Below are positions 11,001-20,042 of a DNA stretch of 23,070 nt, one piece after another. Within the stretch, counting starts at the first letter, position 1, and each line of letters opens with the position of its first letter. The position numbers and the translations under genes were made by a program. The notes under the pieces are model-generated. The model made no database searches. It saw only the letters and a program-made list of their open reading frames with translations, and was not told the DNA's origin. This DNA is from Pelomyxa schiedti (taxonomy: Eukaryota; Evosea; Pelobiontida; Pelomyxidae), in NCBI GenBank assembly GCA_020536535.1, contig JAHLWZ010001062.1, forward strand, positions 1 to 23,070. Direction: 5' to 3'.

Positions 11001-12153
11001 TTCACAGTCATCAAGGAAAGACAATTCAGTGACCCAATGTACCCAAATGTTTTTGACATCAAGATTGCTATGTATCCTTCCCATCTTATAGTTTGTGTTG
11101 CTCAAAACACTCTTTGCAGCTATGCCTTTATTGCTATCAATTTTGTACAAAACTATTTCCAGTCGTTACTCACCCCTCTAGCAATGAAACTTGTGGCTGC
11201 ACCAGGCTCATCGGAGCGTGTGTTTGAAGAAACTTCACGAAAATATTTATATTTATTGCATGCAGAGCTCAAACAGAACGCATCAAAGATAACGGCATCA
11301 TTGTGGAAGGCAGTGTATCACATCATCAGCGTCGGTGCCGCCTTTGTACTCTTTTCTAGAGCAGAGTGGTTCATGCTTTCTCCGAAGTGCATCCTTGGAC
11401 CATCCGAGTGCGTCACCGCAATGTGGAAGCAATATCCGCATTCTCCTCACTGCCCCTACTTGAAGGAATTCTTCCTTGGGCAGGTAAGACATATGTGACC
11501 TTAAGTTGACCGTACCAAACTTTATTACTAGTTGGGTTACTACTTCCATGGTATATTTATGACATTTACAATGCCCAAACAAAGAAACTTTTTGGAAATG
11601 GCGATTCACCATTTATTTAGTGCAGCCCTTATAATGGTGATTTCGGAATAAGTGTTGCGTAGATAATCTGACAGCCTCAAGATTGCATACTTTGTACAAA
11701 ATGCAGCTGCTTTTGGTGTAGAAGTGCTGGTTCTCCATGATCTTACTGATATACCCCTCTCCCGTATGTAGTCGTTAGATGTCTCTTGTCATTTTCTCAT
11801 TCTTCGTAGTTCTCCGTTGTGTAATTCAAACAGAACACCGCCATGTAACAGTCATTCTCTATGTGGTAACTCTAATTATGTGGATTGCATTTCGGCTCTT
11901 TCTATTTCCTATCTACCTTGTCCTGATGAGCTGTATATGGCCGCTAGCCTTTCCATCATCGGCCATTGGTGTGTATTCCAAAGAGTCCTTTTTTCCCAAC
12001 ACCACAAGTAACTCATAAAAAGGCCTCCGATGGGAAATTGCACACGGTTGGATCCCTCAAATCGGACTATTATCTCTACTGATGGGATTGCACCTCTCCT
12101 GGTTTTTCCGGCTGCTTAAAATAGCACACAACTTCTTACTCCATGGTTCGTAA
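11001..12153 (+). CDS. Ceramide synthase (TLC/Lag1 domain)
   Basis: ER membrane enzyme that N-acylates sphingoid bases with fatty acyl-CoA. Exons: ...-11071, 11120-11483, 11532-11636, 11682-11763, 11810-11968 and 12023-12153 (stop TAA), with GT-AG introns of 48, 48, 45, 46 and 54 nt, all in frame. The order of motifs is that of the family: FDIKIAI-YAFIAINF (first membrane segment, ending LLTPLA); WKAVYHIISVGAAFVLF; then the Lag1 motif spread over three exons, KQRNFLEMAIHHLFSAALIM, IAYFVQNAAAFGVEVLVLHD and LTDIPL. The two adjacent His and the LHD-x-(S/T)D signature needed for activity in known members are present. Further membrane helices are VVTLIMWIAFRLFLFPIYLV and LLSLLMGLHLSWFFRLLKI. The C-terminal tail is very short (NFLLHGS). 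The 5' end is uncertain: an ATG at 11037 is possible, but an acceptor near 11007 and upstream exons are also plausible. No homeobox-like insert is seen. Confidence 0.88.
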
Positions 12154-12413
12154 CCGCCAACGGTCGTATAAAATTATTTTCTACAAACAACACCACGTAT
12201 TGTCCTACTATTTGTTCACGCATTTTACCAGATGACAAGACTCATAAGACACTCGGCCACCATGCAGATGACGACGCCGTTTCGCCAATAACGTAGCAAT
12301 ACATACACGTGCAATACAAATGGAGTGAAAGTAAAATTACAAAAGAAGAAGTGTGTGATTGGGTTTATTGGTTTACAAGGGGTGTGAGTGTAAATGAATG
12401 TGTTTTTCTTTGG
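12154..12413. other. Convergent intergenic region, ceramide synthase / G-gamma
   Basis: 260 bases between the stop codons of two converging genes. It should carry both 3' ends. AATACA-type hexamers occur near 12318, but no clear AATAAA was chosen. Nothing coding is visible. Confidence 0.5.
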
Positions 12414-12831
12414 TTACATAATAGAGCATTGGGGGCACCCTGATGGATTCTTGATTGGGTCCGCGAGCCTATGTTTTGGTAAATAGAAACGAAAGTAAGC
12501 GGTTTGTACTTTGTGGGGCAACTGTGTGGTGGGGATGATTAATTTTATTTGTGTTGAGTGAAACGAACCAAGGGTTAACGCCTGGAAACTCAGGAAGGAA
12601 AGGTTCATCGTTTTGTTTTGACTTGACGTACGACATCAAACCCTAGAAGAAAAAAGTATTTCGAGGTCAAAATAACAATACTAGGCAAAAGGAAGAAGAG
12701 AGGGAGAGGAAAAAAAAGGGGGTTGGTACCTCGCACGCAACCGAGGCTTTTATGATCGCACCCGACTTTTCCAAGTCCTTTTGGAGTTTGTCGCGATCTT
12801 GAATGAGCCTATTTAGTTGTTGTTGCGACAT
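12414..12831 (-). CDS. Heterotrimeric G-protein gamma subunit
   Basis: Partner of G-beta at the plasma membrane. Exons 12831-12730, 12642-12569 and 12468-12414, with introns of 87 and 100 nt; product 76 residues, the normal G-gamma size. The first exon is a helix (MSQQQLNRLIQDRDKLQKDL) as in the N-terminal coiled coil that packs on G-beta. KASVACEGLMSYVKSK, then DEPFLPEFPGVNPW, match the conserved K-A-S..L..Y......DP.LP....NP(W/F) pattern. The C terminus CPQCSIM is a CaaX box (Cys-Ser-Ile-Met, Met favouring farnesyl) with a second Cys three residues upstream that could be palmitoylated. A shorter 43-nt second intron is possible and would insert about 19 residues before the same C terminus; the 100-nt choice gives the better family fit. 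The promoter is shared divergently with PWP2. Confidence 0.82.
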
Positions 12832-13277
12832 CTAGTCCCGGTGACGTAGGGTTCCAAAATACGTCAAACTAAACACCATTGGTTGGTTGTTGGATTTAAT
12901 GACAAGATCTAACGACGCGACTGACGACGGTGAAGCCGTTGCCGCGGCGATGGGAACTACCTTCACACTCTACCCGATCGTCTTGATTTTTTGTGTTTTT
13001 ATGGTTTTTTTCCTGCTTTCCTTTGTTTTCTGTGTTTGTTTTATACACAGTTGTAATTTTCTTTCTCTGAACTGAGGTTATCGATATTGGCAGATCGTGT
13101 GCTTCAGGCACATCTCTGAACACTTGTTCCTAGATCCGTGCACCGCTGCTGCGTGGTTTTTTAAGCCTGTCTTGTGAAGTAGGTGCGACCCGCTGACAGT
13201 CCCCCAGTGAGATCTGATAATTACTAATTCATCGCAGTTGCTCGCGGATATTGAGCCAAGCTTTTGATCGGATCGAC
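12832..13277. promoter_or_regulatory. Divergent promoter, G-gamma / PWP2
   Basis: 446 bases between the two start codons. It includes a short plus-strand open frame (12899-13075) ending in a hydrophobic T-rich stretch, which I judge non-coding, and a CCAAT-like stretch ACCATTGG near 12876-12883. No motif can be assigned with confidence. Confidence 0.5.
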
Positions 13278-16200
13278 ATGCGGCTCGACTACACGGTACC
13301 GTAACAGCGACACGTTGCTGGGTTTTTGTTGTGTGGATCTGGGTTTTTTTTTTTTATGCTTGGGTTCTTATTTTTTATGTAAATATGTTGTGATACAAAA
13401 CTAGTTTTCTAACTTGTACGGGACTGTGCACCGCAACGGAAACGTGGTTTTTTCACCTGATGGAAATTCCGTGTTTTGCCCCACGAGTAACCGGGTGAAC
13501 GTTTTCAACCTCATTGGGTAAATTCCTTCTAGCTTGGTGTTCGTTTCAATTCTTCACCTTTTCACACACACCCAAGGAATAAGTCATCCTCATTGATGCT
13601 CCAGGCGCGTATGAATGTCAAGCGTGTTGAATTGACCCCAGATGGACGGGGACTCCTATGCATTGAAAACGGGGGTAAGGCTGCATTCTGCTCTGCCAAC
13701 GCGGGAGTTGTTTTGGCAACTTTCAATTTTCATCAACAAGTCTTTTGCGTGAAATTCAGCCCAGATGGCAGGCGTGTTACAGCCCAAATAAGTTTAAATT
13801 AACCAGTAAAAGATTTTTTGCAGTTGGGCACTATCAAGTAGTCGACATTTACAAAACACCTGACTTCAAAAAAACCATTGACCCTTTCCAAAGAGTTTTG
13901 AGGTTTCAACTTCTTCACTGCGCATTTTGTTTTTTAATTCCATCGCAGATTCCGAGTACACCATGACAATGTAAAATCCCTCTGCTGGAGTCATGATTCC
14001 AAGTACTTCACAATGTCAACATAAAAAGTAATAGCGTGTTAGGTACCTATTGTCATGCAGTAAAGACCACACCGTTAAACTTTTGTCGATAATTATGGCT
14101 TTCAGTGGTGGGCGGTTTTTACCCCATGTCTTTTCAGGGTTCACAGCCCACCCCATTTCTGCTTTTTTTGGTCCCGATGGTGTAACGGTACTTTTTAAAT
14201 GGAAAAAATAAGGTTTTTCGCTAACCCCATTCCAGGTGTATGTTGTGACAGCAAATGGAATTGTCACAACTTGGAGGTACCATCCTTTTGTAGAAGGTGA
14301 ATTTGTAATGTCTCCGCACTTCCTCTCACTTGTTCCACAGGTTCTGATCCACATGATGTCAAGATGGAAACCTGTCGATTTATGCCTGACAAAGGACACT
14401 GGATAAGAACCTCCTCTCAGTCCCCTTTCCCACCAAAAACGAGGGCTACATGTTGCTCCTATAACTCCCAAGCTCACCTTCTCGTTATTGGACGACACGT
14501 AAAAAAAAACAAACAAAAACCTCCTTCACCACTCACCCACATGATAGGATGGAGTATTCAGTATATTCGAAATGCCATCTCTTAACTTATGCCATACTTT
14601 GTCTGTTTCGAAATTTCCTGTATGGACTTCCTGTCTTACGTTGTCTCACTCTTGAAGATCTCGAGTATAGCACTCAATGTCAGTGGTGACTGGCTTGCAG
14701 TAGGAATTAAGGCTGCGGACCAAATTTTAGTTTGGGAATGGCAGTCAGAAACTTGTGAGCAGTTCATCAATATGGGAATGGCTCTAATAATTTTAACCCA
14801 CACTATCAGATGTATTGAAGCAGCAAGGCCATTCTCTTCAAATAAACTGTGCTGGGTATTCCCAAAACGGGCAACTAATAGCAAGCGGTAGTGACGACGG
14901 AAAACTTAAAGTAGCCTTTCCTTTTCTGTTAGCGAAACTCATGCATACATAGTTGTGGAACACTTCATCTGGTTTCTGTTTTGTTACCTTTACAGAGCAC
15001 ACAGGCCCAATTTCGTCCCTATGTTTTGTTCCGAACGGTTTTGCTGGTACCTACCCTCGGCTGTTGATTTCGTCTAATTTATCATCCAGTTGTCACCGCG
15101 AGCTATGATGGGTCTGTTAGGGCATTCGATCTCATGCGCTACAGAAACTACCGCATTTTACTTCCGCCAGCCCCAAATCAATTAGCCAGTGTTGCAGTAG
15201 ATTCAAGTGGCGAGATTGTGGCCGCTGGGTCGCTGGACACTTTTGAGATTTATGTGTGGAGTCTGCAAACATCGAAGCTACTTGATGTTCTAACAAGACA
15301 CACTGGCCCTGTGTCTGGTTTGGCCTTCTCTCCGACATCTCCTCTTCTCGCCTCGGTACACTCCCAACTGTATTACATGCCCACAAGAGCTAGGCCTAAT
15401 TAAAGAAAAGTGTTCGTGGGATAAGACTGCAGTCTTGTGGACTATCCTTGAAGGACGACCGCACCGGGAGGGACTTCTACACAAAGCCGAGTGCACGACT
15501 TGTGTCTTTAGTCCAAACGGGGAAGAACTTGCTGTAGCCACCGAGGATGGCCAGATTTCTTTCTGGGATACCGCTGATGGGTATTTGCTTTAAGTCGCCT
15601 TCAATATTTTTTAATCTTTATTTTCAGTGATCAACTGCGGTCCATAGAAGGGAAAAACGATTTTGGGCAAACATCAAAAGCTGTCACTCACGCTTTCACA
15701 ACGTTCCTTCCTTCTAATTTCTTCTTCAAAGAGTCTAACGGTAGCTAGGCTTTGCTACACAGCAGACGGCCAGTGCCTACTTGCTGGTGGCAAGTCGCGT
15801 TATGTTATGTTATATCATGCGGAACAGTGCACGCTATTGAAAAGGTTTTTGTTTCTTTTTCTGCTATCCTAATAACAATTAACCTCAGATTTTCTTATAC
15901 TGACAACCATACCCTCGAGGGAGTTTACAACTTTTGGGAGAAACAGGAAGAAGAATTGGATGTTACAGATTCTGATGATTCTGATATAGACCCCGAAAAT
16001 TCGAGTCGAAGGTAACTCTCCCTTGCACAAAAAGATATGTTTAATGCCCTGAAGTTTACCTGGAGCAACGCGTGGAGATCTGAGTTCCCGGCAGAAGAAG
16101 TTGGTTACGCGGTTAGAGTTCTTTTCTTAGTTTTCTTGCTCCTTATTCTTGGTTTCATTTCGCACAGCTGCTTCAGTGTATGCTCAGCCCCAACAGGCCA

Positions 16201-16947
16201 CAGTTGGGCAGCCGCCACAACAGAGGGAATTGTAGTGTTTTCTCTTAATCAAGATAATGTGTTTGATCCAACCGATCTCGGCTTGGACGTTACCCCAGAC
16301 TCTGTCACCACTCTTTTAGGGCAAAAGGAATATCTAAAAGCTCTCATTGTATGCCAGAAAAGGAACAATTTTCTTTCTAACTCCTAAACAGATGAGCTTG
16401 CGGCTTAACATACGAGAACACATATTACAAGTGTTTGAATCCACTCCTCCATCGTGCATAGAAATGCTTGCAAGGGAGTTTCCAGTTTCATTCCTAATAA
16501 GGTGTGGTTTCAAATCGTGCATACCAATGCACCTCACCCAAAGTATGAAGAATCTTCGAGTTCATTGGCACTGAGGCCGAACAGTCTCCCAAAGTAGAGT
16601 TTTACCTCTGGTGGTGCACAGCACTACTCTCTGCCCACACCGAATACATACACAAGAACAGCGCCGCCTTCTCCAGCGTCCTACGCATACTCCACAAAGG
16701 AGTATCCAAACAATACACCAACCTCTCAGACCTCTGCTCCTCCAACAAGTACAACATGCAGTACGTCTCGGCACGCTGCCACTCCCTCCCATCACCAGAC
16801 CAGCCACTCCCAGAAGCACCAAAACCCACCAGGACAACAACAGAAGCAGAGAGCACCACAACCACCAAAGCAAAACGCGGAGGCAGAGGCGGAGCCAGGG
16901 GAAGAGGGAGAGGAGGCAGAGGGAGAGGTATCAGAGGAAGAGCATAA
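13278..16947 (+). CDS. PWP2: PWP2/UTP1, WD40 protein of the UTP-B complex
   Basis: Nucleolar U3 snoRNP/UTP-B subunit needed for 18S rRNA processing. Start MRLDYT at 13278-13295, then FSNLYGTVHRNGNVVF, as at the N terminus of all PWP2 proteins. Resolved exons: 13405-13517, 13577-13771, 13807-13902, 13949-14014, 14061-14181, 14236-14296, 14341-14498, 14548-14619, 14658-14754, 14810-14910, 14953-15046, 15090-15355, 15411-15580, 15628-15682, 15732-15844, 15889-16011; then further exons to the TAA at 16945-16947. Tandem WD40 motifs include VSGDWLAVG, QILVWEWQSET, SGSDDGKLKLWNTSSGFCF, ASYDGSVRAFDLMRYRNYR and WDKTAVLWT. The UTP-B C-terminal region follows (WAAATTEGIVVFSL, VEFYLWW, NKYNMQYV). The last ~35 residues are a Thr-rich linker and an RG/RGG tail not seen in human or yeast PWP2. 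The intron at 13772-13806 appears to be GC-AG. Junctions between 16012 and 16190 are not fully settled. Confidence 0.93.
13772..13806 (+). other. 35-nt GC-AG intron in PWP2
   Basis: Splicing ..GGCAG|GCGTGT....TTAACCAG|TAAAAG joins FSPDG to SKRFFAVGHYQVV, restoring the WD40 motif as in other PWP2 proteins. No GT donor nearby keeps this frame. A TTAAC branch-like site lies just before the acceptor. Confidence 0.7.
16869..16941 (+). other. RG/RGG-rich C-terminal tail of PWP2
   Basis: Purine-rich sequence coding KRGGRGGARGRGRGGRGRG followed by IRGRA and the stop. Such tails bind RNA and are methylated on Arg in nucleolar proteins such as fibrillarin; for this protein that role is inference. Confidence 0.75.
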
Positions 16948-17044
16948 TAACGCTTACTTACTTATCATGAAGATAAGTTTGTTTGGCGTTGTGTTCTTTT
17001 TTTTTTTTTGGTGGGTTGAGGTTGTTTGAGGTCCAGCCGGGCAA
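16948..17044. other. Convergent 3' ends, PWP2 / glutamine synthetase
   Basis: 97 bases between the two stop codons, with a T run near 16998-17010. Transcripts of the two genes almost certainly overlap or end back to back here. Confidence 0.6.
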
Positions 17045-19902
17045 CTAGAGGGATCCTAGTTTGTGCCACATGATTTGAGCATAGCGGGGAATGGGCCACA
17101 TTGCGCCATTGGTGATTGTTTCGAGCTTGTCACAGTGGACTCTGACCGTCAGCATTGCGGCACCAACTTCGGAATTGAATGCAAAGGCTTGGCGCTGGCC
17201 GCGAAGACGCAAGGCCTGTTTTGAAGCTGTCAGTTAATTTGGAACCAGGGGAGATGTTTACCTTGGCAATGGTTGCTTCTAGGGCGGAATTGGCGGTTAT
17301 TAGGGAGTTGATTAGTTGCGTGACGGATACTAACAGTTGTCGTTGCGGTTCTACTGATTTTGTGCCCACAACAGTGCGGGCAGTCTGGATTGAATTCGCA
17401 AGAACTCCCTGGAAGCTGGCTTGATGTTAATGAAATCACTTTAGTGTTTTTTGGAGGAAACTTGGTAACAGCTGGCAAGATAAGTGTCCTGGCCATGTCT
17501 AGGCAACACTTGGCCTCTACTTCAACTGTCTTGACGTAGAACCTTCTGAACATGTGGGCCAGGGCTTTTAACTCGATTTCTGATAAAACTTTCATGCTTG
17601 CAAATAGGTCTCTGTTCTTTGGGGTATCCCACAGAGCTAGAGCTTTGGCTGTGGAGTCAATATTAATAAGTCCACGCTTGGCGCATTCTTTGCGGTAGGC
17701 TTGTGAATAACAATCTCTGTGGGAGAAAAGTATCGTGAATTTGTGCAAAGGAAACAAGAAGCATACCCATTGTATATTATTCGTTGGGCACCTGTAAGAG
17801 TAGATCGAATGATTTCATCAAAAGCAACGACTGGGGCTGTCTTGGCTCTAAGGAGAGCTTCAACTTCATCACACATAGCATGAAGTGATTGCGCAACTAA
17901 ATTCCATTAGAATGTACACTAGACTCAGGGAATACCTATTGTATTCATAACACAGATAGGGATAGCACAGTCCTGTGATGAACCAACTGCACGGAACTCA
18001 AACCTGTTCCCTAAAAACTTTTGGCACTACAGCGTGAAGGAAGGTAGCTACCAGTGAATGCCATGGGTGATGTGCGGTTCCTGTCGCACATGTCACGTTT
18101 GATAACAGGGATCTGAGGAACTCCGAAGTCAAGAGTCTCTTTCCCTATTGTACCTGAGACTTTTTTCCCTGCCACAATACAATCAATAATCTAAAATGCA
18201 AAATGAAAGAAGTGCTGATTATGGTACAAGATTACTGCTTGCAGATCTTCTCCTGTGTAAACAGTGATAATGCCTGGGGGTGCTTCCATTCCTCCGAGCC
18301 TAAACTCGTTCCCGGGGATAGCTATTGTAGCACGTAACAAATCAGAGTGCAGGTTGCAAGCACGAAGGAATGCAGCAAGGAAAAACATAAAAGGTTTGTT
18401 GTCCGCTGGGTTAGGCCCAGGGTTGTACAAACTGCCTATTGGATTCGATTAGAAAGAGGAGTGAGAATGGAGAGGATGTGTAATCAATAAAACCACCAAA
18501 TATAATATGCAAAAACCAACAATACCGAAGGCATTGTCAATACTCCAGTTCACGTGTTTTCCACTTCCATTAACACCCGCAAAAGGTTTCTCGTGTAGAA
18601 GGCATGCAAGTCCATGTTCTTCACAGACATCCTCCAAAACCTGAATATTTCAGTGTGTACTAAAGTGAGAAAATACAAAATTTAACACCTGCATCATCAT
18701 TGTATTTTGCTCCACTGCCACGACTGAGGGCCCATGGTATGGTACCATCTCGAATTGGGCTGGGGCAACCTCATTGTGAATTTGAGTTACAGGGACCCCC
18801 ATTTCCCACAAACGTGTATGAGCAGCCTAGTGGGTTAATTAGTTATGAGTGCAACGAACAGCAAAGAGATACCTTTAGGCAGTTACGAACTCGAGCAGGA
18901 AGTGGTCCCCAGTAATGATCGGAGGGTTGTTGTGCTAGTGCAGGTGGAGCACCCATCACTGTGCGACCTATTGAAGTGGGCAGTAAAAGACATAATCGTT
19001 CATAAAAAGGGAACCAGTTAAAAACAAATCAGGGCGCATGGAAAATAGCTTCCTGTCTACAACGAAAATCTCCTGTTCCAGACCAACACATGACCTGAGG
19101 TCAGTATTTTTCACTGCTTGTGAGGGCTTGAGGCCAGTAAGAAGACGTAAATATTACTTTTGCAAATATTACCACAAGCCTGTTGAACAGATCAAAGAAT
19201 CTCTTACCAGCGGTTACAACTGCAGTTTCGCTCCTCATCAAGTGCAAAATCGGCCCTGTTGCTTGTCCGTACATAGTACCAAAAATAGCTGGGACGAAAA
19301 GACAATTGTGCATGATGAAAGGCATGCTCGTAGGGTTCCAAACAGTGTAGCCTCGTGCAAATGATGTCCCACGAAGTCCGCCACTACAACAGGTGAGTAC
19401 TGCCAAGAACAAAGTACAGGGAAACAACCTAGGGAAACTGGATCCGTCTGTCTCGCCCTGCAGCAGCATTTTACCCGAGAACTTGGTAATTGGCTCTACG
19501 TCCCTGGGTCTGTCTGGCCTACTTTGGAGCGCGACAAAATACACGTCTTTTGTGGCGGCATGGGTACGGCACGGCTTGAACCAGTGTGTGAAGCAGGTAA
19601 CGCCGTGGCTAAGAGCCCAAGATTTGAGTGCCGCGGCAACTGCATCGGCTGTTTTGGCGTCAATTGGTCTGTTGCCGGTAATCGCCTCCTGAACTTTAAG
19701 ATACAGCTTGGGCGACATCCTCTCCTGTCAATAGTAAGAAGAATCGCTTGGTCAGACACCAGGCACAAGATCCCACTGGCATTCATTCGGTTTTTTGATT
19801 TTTTTTTTTTTTTAAATATGCCTTCATAACGGCATCCGAAAAAACTTTGCTGCCAAACGATGCCATCATGTCACTCGTGGCCAACGCCGTGGGCTTCGCC
19901 AT
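17045..19902 (-). CDS. Type III glutamine synthetase (GSIII)
   Basis: Makes glutamine from glutamate, ammonia and ATP. Start ATG at 19902; exon 1 (19902-19822) ends [12 protein letters not shown] and joins [15 protein letters not shown], the typical GSIII opening. In order follow [145 protein letters not shown] and [11 protein letters not shown]. Metal- and ATP-site motifs (EQE, HNEVAP, NGSGKH, RNRTSP, RFEFR) are intact. C-terminal helices end with [13 protein letters not shown] and the stop at 17045-17047. Introns are mostly 43-50 nt; the first (19821-19725) appears to be GC-AG. Oddities: the usual TAEKHD after THWFQP is degenerate ([11 protein letters not shown]), GEPDASSFP reads GETDGSSFP, and GANEAPP reads [12 protein letters not shown] is known from bacteria and several protist groups. 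No organelle-targeting peptide is obvious. Confidence 0.93.
19725..19821 (-). other. 97-nt GC-AG first intron of glutamine synthetase
   Basis: Donor ATGAAG|GCATAT and acceptor TTGACAG|GAGAGG join VFSDAVMK to ERMSPKLYL, exactly the family junction. The nearby GT (GCC|GTTATG) would delete the conserved VMK. It contains a run of 15 A in the intron sense strand. Confidence 0.65.
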
Positions 19903-20042
19903 TTCGTCGTTCTTCTGCGAAACCAAGTGAGAGACTGATTGGGTCTCGAAGTGCGGGTTAGGAACATTCGTAGTCTCATTGCGCTCACCACTCTAGTACT
20001 CTTTGTGGTTGTCATTGGAGAGGTAACCGACGCCCAGTGGAC
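19903..20042. promoter_or_regulatory. Divergent promoter, glutamine synthetase / PAS protein
   Basis: Only 140 bases lie between the two start codons, so both genes probably share a bidirectional promoter. CTCATTGCGCTCACC at 19976-19990 and a CCAATGACAACCAC stretch on the minus strand (20004-20017) are visible, but I cannot assign factors. Confidence 0.6.

Noticed and set aside
10630-11091. 153-codon plus-strand frame upstream of the ceramide synthase
   Set aside because: It is out of frame with the recognisable synthase exon (FDIKIAI) and shows no family motif; parts may be 5' UTR or real exons in another frame.
11190-11240. Peptide APGSSERVFEE resembles the SSERVFS motif of hAT transposases
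   Set aside because: The frame is part of the ceramide synthase, with the full TLC domain downstream in frame; no hAT catalytic or zinc-finger motifs occur nearby.
12899-13075. Small plus-strand frame with a hydrophobic stretch
   Set aside because: The hydrophobic part comes from T-rich promoter or intron-like DNA; no splice continuation or family match, and it sits between two gene starts.
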